A DNA stretch of 21,497 nucleotides from Cymbomonas tetramitiformis (lineage: Eukaryota > Chlorophyta > Pyramimonadophyceae > Pyramimonadales > Pyramimonadaceae): NCBI GenBank assembly GCA_001247695.2, contig LGRX02034231.1, forward strand, positions 1 through 21,497. The letters are read 5' to 3'. Position 1 is the first letter of the stretch, and each line of letters begins with the position of its first letter. Of this stretch, positions 11,701 through 18,131 are shown piece by piece. Under the pieces are notes generated by a model that saw nothing but the letters and a program-made list of their open reading frames with translations, searched no databases and had not been told where the DNA came from. The position numbers were made by a program, and so were the translations under genes.

Positions 11701-14700
11701 AGTCACCCAGCTTACGCCTGACGCGCGAGATCCAGCAACCCGGACCTCGTCTATCATACAGACCGGGCCTCTCCACCATAAAGCGCCGCAAAAAGCCCCA
11801 CAAACGCCTGCTGTGGTAACCCTTTTGTGTCATCCTGTGGAAAACAAGAGCTATGTTGTAAACAAAGTCTTGCCAAAGGACACATCTCTCAGCGAACCGA
11901 TGCAGTTGGCTCGTGACAATCCCATACTTAGCTTTGTCGGCCAAGTACGAGTCATGTGCAGGGTACCTAATGACCTGGATGTCAGCATATTGTGCATCCA
12001 GTCGTTTGTCATATATGGCAGTCATAAGGCCTCTGCGCCTATTTTGCTTGATGAGTATGTCCATGTAAGGGACACGCACACCCGCATGTGCCAAAGATAG
12101 ACTCAAAATGTGTTTGGGATAGATCCCTGCAGTGCCGGATTCGTTCAGATATAGATAGTCTTCCATATCTGGAATATTGAACGCCAGCAAGTCATCAATG
12201 TATCTACTCGATGGACCACACACACACACACTGAACGGCATGAGACCGGCCAACAAAAGCCAGCCCACCATCATCCCAGTGGATGTGAAAAGCAAATCAA
12301 GAGCAGGGCGGGGCCGTGACAAGATACCACCAACTCATACATATTCCCAACCCAGTTGCAAAGCAGCATGGAAAGATAATACGATGTGACCGATCATCGC
12401 CCAACAACTGTTGGTCTCTGGGTTACGGAGTGAGCGGACCCTGCTGGCATGCCCCCCAGTGGCTCACGGTCGATGGACCACACACACACACTGAACGGCA
12501 TGAGATCGGCAAGCAAAAGCCAGCCCACCATCATCCCAGTGGATGTGAGAAGCAAAACAAGAGCAGGGCGGGGCCGTGACAAGATACCACCAACTCATAC
12601 ATATTCCCAACCCAAATGCAAAGCAGCATGGAAAGATGAAACGATGTACACACACACTGAACGGCATGAGATCGGCAAGCAAAAGCCAGCCCACCATCAT
12701 CCCAGTGGATGTGAGAAGCAAATCAAGAGCAGGGCGGGGCCGTGACAAGATACCACAAACACATACATATTCCCAACCCAAATGCAAAGCAGCATGGAAA
12801 GATGATACGATGTGACCGATCGTCGCCAAACAACTGTTGGTCTCTGGGTTACGGAGTAAGCGGACCCTGCTGGCATGCCCCCCAGTGGCTCCCGGTCGAT
12901 GGATGGGACCTGTTGGTCCATGGTTATGTCATGAATGCAGTCACACCACACAGCATGGACACCCCATGTCAAAAAAAGGAAACATGCGGGCACCTAAGTG
13001 CTCCCCACAAAATTCAAGGGAAAACACAGAAGGTGTACTTCACCACCTTCTGCCTCTCCTCGCAGCACGACAGACGAATCTACCGAGCTCTCCAAGAGGC
13101 AGTGCCCGCCAGAATGGCACCACAGGGATAACCGCCTCCCAAAACCCACTTCCACCCGGCGGCCGTCCCCGTTCACAGCGATCCGCCAGTACTTCATATC
13201 AAGGTCAAAGAACACAAGTCCCCCGGCATGTGTAATAACCATGAGCACTGTACACGGAGAGGGAGCTAGCGTCAGACGAATCCAAGACACTCCCAAAAAG
13301 CGAGCCGTAGACGAATCCCCGACGCACTCAAAGAGGCAGTACCCGTCAGAAGGGTTCCACAGGGACAGCCACATCCCATCATCCAAATCATTCCAGTGGC
13401 CGTCCCCGTTCACAACGAGATGCCAGTACCCCATAAAGTGGCTGTCAACCACCAGTCCCCCGGCAGGTGAAAAAGCCCCAAGGCACTGGACATAAATAGA
13501 GCCAGCCGCAGACGAATCCCCGACGCCCTCAAAGAGGCAGTACCCGCCAGAAGGGTACCACAGGGACAGCCAAATCCCATCATCCAAATCATTCCAGTGG
13601 CCGTCCCCGTTCACAGCGATCCGCCAGTACCCCATAAAGTGGCTGCCAACCACCAGTCCCCCGGCAGGTGAAAAAGCCTCAAGGCACTGGACATAAATAG
13701 AGCCAGCCGCAGACGAATCCCCGACGCCCTCAAAGAGGCAGTACCCGTCAGAAGGGTACCACAGGGACAACCACAATCCCATCATCCAAATCATTCCAGT
13801 GGCCGTCCCCGTCAACAACGAGATGTCAGCACCCCATAACGTGGATGTCAACCACCAGTCCCCCGGCAGGTGAAAAAGCCCAAAGGCACTGTTCACACAC
13901 ACACACACTGAACGGCATGAGCTCGGCCAACAAAAGCCAGCCCACCATCATCCCAGTGGATGTGAAAAGCAAATCAAGAGCAGGGCGGGGCCGTGACAAG
14001 ATACCACAAACGCATACATATTCCCAACCCAAATGCAAAGCAGCATGGAAAGATGATACGATGTGACCGCACACTGAACGGCATGAGATCGGCCAACAAA
14101 AGCCAGCCCACCATCATCCCAGTGGACCGCACACACACACACACACACATACACAGTGCAGCCGTTCCTTTCTGGTTTTGTGATGCCAAAGGAGTCGGTC
14201 CAAGGATAAGCCACACATATATTTCTACTATGCATCAACATACCGTAAATGAAAATGAGCAGGTGCGGTTGAATATGCGTGTTGGTGCACGTGTCAAGGT
14301 TATACTAATATAAATTTAGGAGGAACTATACAATAGTCTGGTGCGCACAAGTCAGTTTCTATGTGAGCTCTGAAGACATGCTATGAACAATTAGGGAGAG
14401 TCTGCGGCATAAGGTATGCATATTGTGCAAGAAGAATATTTCACCATCATAAGAGCAACCTGTGGCATAACTTACAATACAAGGTTGAAGTCAACACCAG
14501 TTTACGCAAGGGACCCACCTGGTGTGTTTTTTGACCAGCACTGAGATTGTCATAGGCAATGTAGTCGTCATATTCAGGAAGTTCTCGCCTGCACAAGAAC
14601 CGGGATTGTACTTACAAACTTCCCGTAAGAGTTTAAGCGCCTCTTTATCACTCAGCGCCGCCTCTTAATCTACGCGGTCTTTTCAGGACCAGAAAGCACA

Positions 14701-15561
14701 TATAATAACTACCCATTCTCTTTGAAAGGAGAGCACGACTCGAGCAAACACACGACCAAACTCACTTGGTGATCAGTTTGTCAAGGATCCGGGGGGAATA
14801 CCTGATCTGATCTGGGTCTACAACAGCGAAGCAGTCCAAGTTGAAATATCCGCGTTCAAATATTTTTTTCATACAAAAGCTCTTCCCAGCTCCCATCGCC
14901 CCTGCTCCACAGACGCAACCATGTACCTCGAAGCTTGAGCCGAAGAGACCGTTAGCTTTCTCCTTACGGGGAACAGGCACTGGAAGGCCAGGTTACACGC
15001 CGAAAAGTATCAACAGGACATACGTACTGGAAAAGTTACGACGAGGGACTAATATACAGAAATTTCGTGCCATACAGCTTTCAAAGACCCGGTATGTTCC
15101 AACTCAGGTGTAGCCCATCGCAAAGGGGCCAAGAAAAGTGACACACCAGCTGTAAAGAGGAGCCATGGACGCCGAGATCGAACACCATTTCTGACAATCT
15201 CCTCTACAATATCGTCTTGCAATTCCTGGCGCTCTAGCGTTGGGTTGAAGTGGTAGCTGTAATCCAAGGAGGATCTTACTCTCTCGTACTGAGGTCTGAG
15301 CTCCATAGTGGATGATCGATACACCTCTGCTGTTGCCTTCGAATAGTCCATAACCCCATCATGTTTCTTTTTGGATCGAGATGCGCGGTTACCTTGGGCA
15401 AGGCATCCTGTAATTTTGAGTCGCGTTTGTCGAACACTTTGTAAACTTTGGGCCCTTGGAAGCACAATTTTGTATCCAACAGTCCAGGGTTTGCCAAAAT
15501 TCGTTTCCGTGCCTCGCCCGAGTGACAGCGTAGTGGCTATCCTTACACCGCAGAACGTCAT
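4375..15561 (-). CDS. Zeta-toxin-like P-loop kinase, nine exons
   Basis: Proposed exons (minus strand, in order): 15561-15549, 15454-15393, 15336-15147, 14901-14802, 14588-14519, 5745-5701, 5626-5538, 4863-4728, 4569-4375. All introns are GT...AG. Phases agree at every junction and the sum is 900 nt (299 residues and TGA), about the usual length of this family in eukaryotes. Walker A (GAMGAGKS) is at residues 89-96, split by intron 3. VDPD is at 116-119, LPEY at 125-128, VDGSLRD at 171-177, and the HV...ERAERR...TGR segment at 201-222 supplies the arginines expected around the phosphate site. Bacterial zeta toxins phosphorylate UDP-N-acetylglucosamine. The substrate of eukaryotic relatives is not established, and no antitoxin-like neighbour is present. 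No signal peptide or membrane segment is visible. Exons 3-9 are very well supported by family motifs. Exons 1-2 (a 13-nt first exon and a 56-nt intron 2) are the weakest part. Intron 5 (8773 bp) is packed with retroelements. Confidence 0.85.
6126..6191. repeat. 33-bp tandem duplication
   Basis: Two adjacent 33-bp units starting GACACGAGGCAC and ending CCCTAT differ at about four positions. The unit is not found elsewhere in the window. Confidence 0.85.
6452..6640. repeat. Diverged tandem pair with CATAC/CATAA runs
   Basis: Segments starting GGGCTTAGCTCCCT (about 6452) and GGGCCCAGCTCCCT (about 6552) share a CCCGAAAGGG core followed by A/T-rich CTCTACATACAT-type sequence. They are therefore old duplicates of about 100 bp. 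This lies directly downstream (minus-strand sense) of the last R1 copy. Confidence 0.55.
6630..6736 (-). mobile_element. R1 fragment, 107 bp
   Basis: This is a truncated copy of the repeat called R1 here. Its minus-strand 3' end (GCCGATCTCATGCCGTTCAGT) is the same as in all other copies. It lies immediately downstream of the next R1 copy at a 107-bp offset. The TG tail is degenerate here (AGTATGTTTATG). Confidence 0.75.
7004..7008. repeat. Target-site duplication (GTTAT), left of LTR element 1
   Basis: GTTAT precedes the LTR and recurs at 10306..10310 directly after the other LTR. A single GTTAT occurs at the equivalent uninterrupted site at 12923..12927. Confidence 0.93.
7009..7418 (-). repeat. 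3' LTR of element 1
   Basis: It matches 9890..10305. In element orientation it begins TATTGGAATC (the other LTR begins TGTTGGAATC) and ends GAATTCCAAAA. It contains a perfect 8-bp hairpin (CCCAATCA/TGATTGGG) and three copies of GATCTA where the other LTR has four. Confidence 0.93.
7419..7426 (-). other. Polypurine tract of element 1
   Basis: AGAAGGGG (minus strand) lies directly before the 3' LTR, the expected place for plus-strand priming. Confidence 0.7.
7463..7589. repeat. Four copies of a GGGGATGGTGCCCC hairpin motif
   Basis: Copies at about 7463, 7501, 7540 and 7570 share TGGGGATGGTGCCCCTTCAG, with 30-39 bp spacing. Each can form a GGGG/CCCC hairpin. They fill the untranslated interval between the Gag stop and the polypurine tract. 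Confidence 0.85.
7593..9806 (-). CDS. gag: Copia-type Gag polyprotein, truncated in protease
   Basis: The ORF has 737 codons and starts at ATG 9806, about 84 bp inside the 5' LTR. Residues about 100-310 form a helical Gag core. A CCHC zinc knuckle (C337-X2-C340-X4-H345-X4-C350) is present for nucleic-acid binding. Residues about 390-620 are acidic and Ser/Gly-rich, with degenerate repeats of the form LYPGLEEAGEVLFAIRE. At 660-666 LDCGATK matches the catalytic segment of copia proteases (Cys in place of the commoner Ser/Thr after Asp). The flap and the rest of the protease are replaced by an Asp/Glu-rich tail and one more LYPGL repeat, then a stop. It would assemble particles that package the element RNA. 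The frame is undamaged. Confidence 0.92.
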   Translation of the reverse strand: MVKGSKSYSQAATPPPPGGAPEYEVSYSGEPSSRDVTLSSQQEQISALTEMMKGLSAQLYDMRSLNHPGLSATPVPEDKHLPLSPAGGRCPLPGLSHMTKGLSADSYFSGKESDQEGIWDEFFARIKPSLRHPSLALLLSASTPLQMVREDELYLEEANELFYDFLCRVTTGTANAIVRSYEQHSDGHGAWRELAKLRHNTSVVYFITQVDRLLSLPNQLSRLAPPLSTFLESKETFRRIREYSANARVTPSGKPLCMETVETIFSAMAIVRLHPDYMLLKAKFMSETLPTASVLSDQVTSHYDTILAPRAAVTRCALAVNHTGDNSESEAAVEVPCPVCHRRGHSAKDCFIKNVEKREAFFKKASPTTKAAILKRVADYEKNGSLPKPGEHLGAAAGQPELYPGLEEAGEVLFAIREASASDLHPGLSETGEDIYASDYGSGLLESGCDSISGSLTSCPALGQLSTYQDSGLVESSLCELLDGAQSTLSSGSGEAGNLNIFGSLPSSSTPCEPWVSGRGSVPVESLSSVFPVLNYYSVLTEVGEPEVVISHTAGEEEKHSDTGETLFALRESGQSDLYPGLEDTGKALSALGEGGQSGKSAFVDPPSSGLALSDNYSVLDRVLAVPTDATARCAKVAGGVVDPDLRVAPRSTMDKSAVLDCGATKHIFDSMKVFTEDDDGDHFGDNFDDSIPDLDSGSDSHEDDDPEACQVGLSGHPELYPGLRVDILTTYPVMIK
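9877..9889 (-). other. Primer-binding site: half initiator tRNA-Met
   Basis: On the plus strand TGGGCCCATAACC abuts the 5' LTR and equals the anticodon-loop region of eukaryotic initiator tRNA-Met. The element RNA can therefore pair with the 3' end of the 5' half of that tRNA, as known for Drosophila copia, rather than with the tRNA 3' CCA end. A perfect 8-bp hairpin (CACTTACA/TGTAAGTG, 9862..9878) follows and overlaps the site by two bases. Confidence 0.88.
9890..10305 (-). repeat. 5' LTR of element 1
   Basis: It begins TGTTGGAATC at 10305 and ends CCAAAA at 9890 in element orientation. It carries four GATCTA units. The promoter should lie here, but no TATA box can be assigned with confidence. 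Confidence 0.93.
10306..10310. repeat. Target-site duplication (GTTAT), right of LTR element 1
   Basis: This is the second copy of the 5-bp duplication; see 7004..7008. Confidence 0.93.
10377..11640 (-). repeat. 201-bp (67-residue) tandem repeat array X, possibly coding
   Basis: Five unit starts (GCAGACGAAT or GTAGACGAAT on the plus strand) at 10690, 10891, 11092, 11293 and 11495 give periods of 201, 201, 201 and 202 bp, plus a diverged unit at the minus-strand C-terminal end. The minus strand is open over 273 codons (11198..10377). Each unit reads as a Trp/Gly/Asp-rich block containing HWNDLDDGMWLSLWYP, GYCLFEGVGDSS and GGLVVDS. Differences between units are mostly conservative (Val/Ile, Leu/Ile, Ala/Val) and keep frame, except a 1-bp insertion at about 11359 that breaks the frame. 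No known domain is recognised. The opposite strand has stops in each unit. Confidence 0.65.
11645..12217 (-). pseudogene. Reverse transcriptase C-terminal fragment (YIDD), Penelope-like
   Basis: The catalytic box RYIDDLL is at about 12205..12185 and is followed by IYPKH, VPYMDILI, IYDKRLD, YGIVTSQLHRF and the GYHSRRLWGFLRRF thumb-like segment, then a stop at 11645. The order fits the palm C motif through thumb of a retroelement RT in which RT is the C-terminal domain. From memory this pattern resembles permuted Penelope-like elements (Naiad/Chlamys type) known from algae and many invertebrates, but I cannot confirm the family. Palm motifs A and B, the fingers and any endonuclease are missing. 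The frame upstream of Ser-Ser-Arg is TG-tail and R1 sequence, not RT. A 5'-truncated copy is therefore likely. Confidence 0.75.
12216..12480 (-). mobile_element. R1 copy 1 with (TG)n tail
   Basis: In minus-strand sense this copy starts at TGGTCCATCGACCG (12480) and ends at CCGTTCAGTG, followed by a (TG)n tail at 12230..12216. The RT fragment beyond the tail begins with the same TGGTCCATCGA, so the junctions share about 11 bp of microhomology. Confidence 0.7.
12481..12646 (-). mobile_element. R1 copy 2 with (TG)n tail
   Basis: The copy starts (minus strand) at ACATCGTTTC and ends at the common GCCGTTCAGTG end with a (TG)n tail at 12490..12481. It is shorter at its 5' end than copy 1. Confidence 0.7.
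12647..13893 (-). mobile_element. Second-longest copy: repeat array Y, linker, R1, (TG)n tail
   Basis: In minus-strand order it contains array Y (13893..12994), a linker of about 70 bp, and R1 (12928..12656) with a TG tail at 12656..12647. It is closely similar to the longest copy but lacks the RT part and lacks the LTR insertion, so it preserves the empty target site at 12923..12927. Its 5' end abuts the TG tail of the next copy. Confidence 0.7.
12994..13893 (-). repeat. 201-bp (67-residue) tandem repeat array Y, possibly coding
   Basis: Unit starts at 13307, 13508 and 13709 (201-bp period), plus the same diverged terminal unit as in array X. The minus strand is open over 304 codons, but the first part is read in another frame because of the extra base (CCACAATCCC, about 13775) also seen in array X. 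The terminal unit carries an insertion-like segment (TLAPSPCTVLMVITHAGG) before KYWRIAVNGDG in both arrays. The order and the shared frameshift show that X and Y descend from one array. Confidence 0.65.
13894..14069 (-). mobile_element. R1 copy 4 with (TG)n tail
   Basis: This 5'-truncated copy starts (minus strand) at CGGTCACATCG and ends at GCCGTTCAGTG, followed by (TG)n at 13907..13894. Confidence 0.7.
14070..14127 (-). mobile_element. R1 copy 5, about 55 bp
   Basis: This is the shortest copy. It starts at TCCACTGGGATG on the minus strand, ends at the common 3' end and has a very short TG tail. Confidence 0.65.
14130..14155. repeat. (AC)n microsatellite at the head of the array
   Basis: A CACACA run of about 25 bp lies on the 5' side (minus-strand sense) of all the R1-bearing copies. 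It could be the original insertion target. Confidence 0.85.
14519..15561 (-). CDS. Kinase gene, 5' exon block (exons 1-5)
   Basis: Exons 1-5 encode the N-terminal helices (KVYKVFDKR; LDYSYHFNPTLERQ), the P-loop and the VDPD/LPEY strand-turn region. Introns 1-4 are 94, 56, 245 and 213 bp. Intron 3 follows a phase-1 donor (GCTG|GTGTGT) and resumes after GAGCAG, so that the Walker A glycine is split. Exon 4 leaves two bases (AG) that the first base of exon 5 completes. Exon 5 is only 70 nt and ends in CACCAG|GTGGGT. The open frames of 190 and 72 codons that cover exons 3 and 4 run on into introns and are not the real product boundaries. Confidence 0.85.
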
Positions 15562-16149
15562 CGCGTGTTGATGCCCCAATAGTGGTTGATACAGAAAAGG
15601 TATTAATTGTGGTCGCAACAACTTGTCAGCCCTTCAGCAAACAGCTCGAAAATCTTGGTAGTAACAAAGGAGAACACCGTTGTAGACGTACTCTTACACG
15701 GAGCTGGGTCGGCGATAAAACATTCGATACGTATTAAGTGATAGAACCTTGACAGGAAGCCTCAATATATGAGCATTTAGGAACTGTTCAAAAGCATTCG
15801 ATTAGAGTGAAGGCTAACGGCGCTCATTATTATTTCTCACTCGCTAGAGACTTCAGACCCAGCGCAAAGTGGTCAGAAATGCCTTGAATTTGTAGAAAGT
15901 ATGGATCTGCACACGTTAGCGCACAAGCTACGAGTTATAGCCTTTCCTGTAATATTTCATGGGCTCACGTCTGCGTTCTACGTTTCCATGCTCCTTTTTG
16001 TTTTTCAGTCCAGTCAAATGGGTCCTCATCATCACTCGATCTCCAGCTTCATGTCGCAGTGCAAGAGGCTGACGCTGGCGGGGGGTCAGAAAATACGGAA
16101 AAGGCTAGGCTGGCTTCAAAGTCCTGTTTCCTTAAATATGGGTACTTAC
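15562..16149. other. No gene recognised; upstream region of the kinase gene
   Basis: The kinase promoter should lie here, but I see no clear TATA or other motif. A 111-codon plus-strand open frame from 15901 starts with a hydrophobic stretch but runs into the minisatellite, and I do not support it as a gene. Confidence 0.35.
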
Positions 16150-16473
16150 TGTATAAGATGCATGGGAGGTGCAGCATGGGTGCTGAGGGGGTCTGAGATG
16201 CACGGGAGGTGCAGCAGGGGGCGTGTCGTGGTATGAGATGCACGGGGGTGCAAGAGGGGTGCTGTGGGGGTCTGAGATGCACGGGGAGTGCTGTGAGGGT
16301 GTTGTGGGGGTCTGAGATGCACGGGGGTGCAGGGGGCTGTGGGGGTCAGAGATGCACGGGAGGTGCAGGAGGGGGTCAGGGGTCCGAGATTGACGGGAGG
16401 TGCGGGAGGGGTCCCGTGTCCAGATGCACGGGGTGCAGGGGGGCTGTGGGGGTCTCGAGATGCACGGGAGGTG
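16150..16473. repeat. G-rich minisatellite, left part
   Basis: GAGATGCACGGG-type cores recur about every 37-40 bp (about 16156, 16197, 16236, 16275, 16315, 16352, 16391, 16423, 16460), separated by G-runs with GGGGTGC or GGGGGTCT. The array continues after the LTR element at 18132. Pro/His/Arg-rich open frames over it are artefacts of the repeat. Confidence 0.9.
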
Positions 16474-16708
16474 TCACGGGGAGACTGACTCACACCCCCC
16501 CCATAAGGTTGGGTAGAGCAGCCTCTTCTGTCACCCCTCGCCCCGAGGTGCCACGTCAGCAGTCACCATCTTGCAGTTCCCTCCGATAATAAAACACACA
16601 CAGTATTTTATTATCTCATCTTAGCCTTCGTTTCTGCAGCATCCGATTGTTTCCGCTGTTTGGCTTGACTAATATATGATATATATATATATATTAGTTC
16701 TTCCATCA
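16474..16708 (+). repeat. 5' LTR of element 2
   Basis: It runs from TCACGGGG (or TGTCACGG at 16472 if a TG start is preferred) to TTCCATCA. It contains two perfect or near-perfect hairpins: GATAATAAAA/TTTTATTATC, and an ACTAATATAT/ATATATTAGT pair around a TA run. Confidence 0.9.
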
Positions 16709-16720
16709 GGTTATGGGACC
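16709..16720 (+). other. Primer-binding site of element 2
   Basis: GGTTATGGGACC directly after the LTR matches the initiator tRNA-Met anticodon-loop complement GGTTATGGGCCC at 11 of 12 positions, the same priming type as in element 1. Confidence 0.8.
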
Positions 16721-17895
16721 TTTACACGATTATTCTTTGCCTCGTTGATTCGTTGACTAGATCGCTTCGCGCCCTGCGATTCTATCCGACACTTTTTTAG
16801 TACCGACATTAAACATAGTACCGACACTTCCGACATTTTACTTCCGACAATCGACCTCCTTGCCTTCGCAAAGGTCACCCCTAGTACCGACATTTCTTAG
16901 TACCGACATTTTGCGCACTTTTTTGTGCGTTACCACTCAACTAGTACCGACAATTCCTTTGCGTTCTTCAACCTCTGGACAGCAGCACCCGAACTGCAGC
17001 AAAAGTGGCTTACCTGACGCCTATTTTGACTTCACCGACGTTTTCCCCGCGAAATTCTACTGCAATTTGACCTTTTCATCGCGGTCTGATTTGGTTGGTT
17101 TTACGAGATTTTACGTTTTTCAACGCAGACCCAAACTTTGGCCTTACGGATTTTGCAGCCGCGGCTGAATGGCTTCTTTGCGCCAGCATGCGCGCATGTG
17201 CGCGCTGAGATCAGCACTTCACCTGCTTCGACAACGACAATTTACCACTGGTCACGACCTGGTGGTGCCTGGTGGTGCTTGTGCGCCAGGCACCAAGCAC
17301 GACTCCGACAATTTCGACATCAGCGAGAACGAGTGCCTTGACTCCGACGGTCTCGCCTATCCGCATTTTCCGCTTTCGCCCGGAGCATCTCGTGGCTTTC
17401 GTCTGGTGTCATCTGGTGGTGCTATCGGCGTCGCTCACAGCCGCTTCGGCCCCTCCATCATCGCTTTTGCGAAGTGCAGACAGTTCATCGCGCGCACTTC
17501 CCGCATTTTTCGCTCGCCTTCGGCCTTCTCGCCCTCCCCACACCGACGTATCCTCTTCGGTGGTGCTAGGCCGCTTCCAGTTTTGGCCTCGCAAGGGCAT
17601 TGGATGACCGTTTCTCCTTTTGAGTGGTGCTTGATCTTTTTTGTCAACAAGGACACCGCCGCCAACACTTTAGCCTGCTCAGTAATTTTAGCAGCCTACC
17701 CCGTGGGAGTAGCTAATCCCCACGGCACATGCATGGGCGTAAGCCCCTAGAGCACAACACAAGATTAGCGCGGGCGGATGCCGTACTAGCTGGGTTGGAA
17801 AAGACCCCTTGATTCTTGTGACGTGTGCAGTGAGGGTTTCCGTGCTTGTGACTTAGGATCCTGTTGTGGCACCTCATACCTTCGGGATGAGGTGG
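16721..17895 (+). other. Internal region of element 2, coding status unclear
   Basis: The region is about 1.2 kb long. The longest open frame (17169..17750) begins MASLRQHARM and ends near a CCGTGGG/CCCACGG hairpin at about 17700. Overlapping frames in two other registers are nearly as long, so coding is doubtful. A purine-rich GGGATGAGGTGG just before LTR 2 is the likely polypurine tract. Confidence 0.45.
16797..16953. repeat. TAGTACCGACA motif, five copies
   Basis: TAGTACCGACA occurs at about 16798, 16817, 16883, 16899 and 16942, with further partial TTCCGACA copies between them. It lies inside element 2 just downstream of the primer site and may belong to its packaging or leader region. 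Confidence 0.8.
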
Positions 17896-17897
17896 TG

Positions 17898-18131
17898 TCA
17901 CGGGGGGACTGACTCACACCCCCCCATAAGGTTGGGTAGAGCAGCCTCTTCTGTCACCCCTCGCCCTGAGGTGCCACGTCAGCAGTCACCATCTTGCAGT
18001 TCCCTCCGATAATAAAACACACACGGTATTTTATTATCTCATCTTAGCCTTCGTTTCTGCAGCATCCGATTGTTTCCGCTGTTTGGCTTGACTAATATAT
18101 GATATATTTATATATATTAGTTCTTCCATCA
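17898..18131 (+). repeat. 3' LTR of element 2
   Basis: It matches 16474..16708 with only a few differences, for example in the length and content of the TA run and of the C-run near its start. It ends TTCCATCA and is followed by AGGTG and resumed minisatellite sequence. Confidence 0.9.

Larger units (their letters stand above)
6737..12217 (-). mobile_element. Longest copy of a (TG)n-tailed retroelement, interrupted by an LTR element
   Basis: In minus-strand order this copy consists of a reverse transcriptase fragment (12217..11645), a 201-bp tandem-repeat region (about 11640..10377), a linker of about 70 bp, and the shared R1 3' segment (7008..6737). The LTR element 7009..10305 is inserted in the linker/R1 boundary. 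The 5' end at 12217 abuts a (TG)n tract belonging to the neighbouring copy. Other copies in the array share the R1 3' end but begin at different internal points, as expected for 5' truncation during target-primed reverse transcription. Treating the RT fragment and the repeat region as one element is an inference from order and orientation. Confidence 0.55.
5746..14518 (-). other. Intron 5 of the kinase gene, 8.8 kb of nested retroelements
   Basis: The intron runs from donor CAG|GTGGGT (14518) to acceptor GCGCAG (5746). The next-largest intron of this gene is 674 bp. It contains an array of truncated (TG)n-tailed retroelement copies, a complete LTR element, and short tandem duplications at its 3' end. 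All recognisable elements lie in the same orientation as the host gene. About 5750..6125 and 14160..14518 show no element that I recognise. Confidence 0.8.
16474..18131 (+). mobile_element. Small LTR element 2 without recognisable protein
   Basis: Two near-identical LTRs of about 235 bp flank an internal region of about 1.19 kb, in the minisatellite, with AGGTG on both sides (16469..16473 and 18132..18136). A primer site follows LTR 1 directly. No Gag or Pol motifs are found. Open frames at 17169..17750 (193 codons) and overlapping ones lack recognisable domains. This fits a non-autonomous (TRIM/LARD-like) element. Confidence 0.88.

Noticed and set aside
6630..14127. Hammerhead ribozyme in R1, as known in Penelope-like elements
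   Set aside because: I found no CTGATGA...GAAA core in either orientation in the repeat.
14762..14980. A free-standing 72-residue P-loop protein
   Set aside because: The frame runs through an acceptor (GAGCAG) and a donor (CAG|GTATTC). Only 14802..14901 is exonic in the kinase gene.
4375..15561. Bacterial toxin-antitoxin system
   Set aside because: The gene is interrupted by eight introns and has no antitoxin partner. Only the kinase family is shared.
15049..15621. A single 190-residue protein
   Set aside because: Only 15147..15336 matches the kinase family. The upstream part is better read in another frame (KVYKVFDKR), and the downstream part is intron 3.
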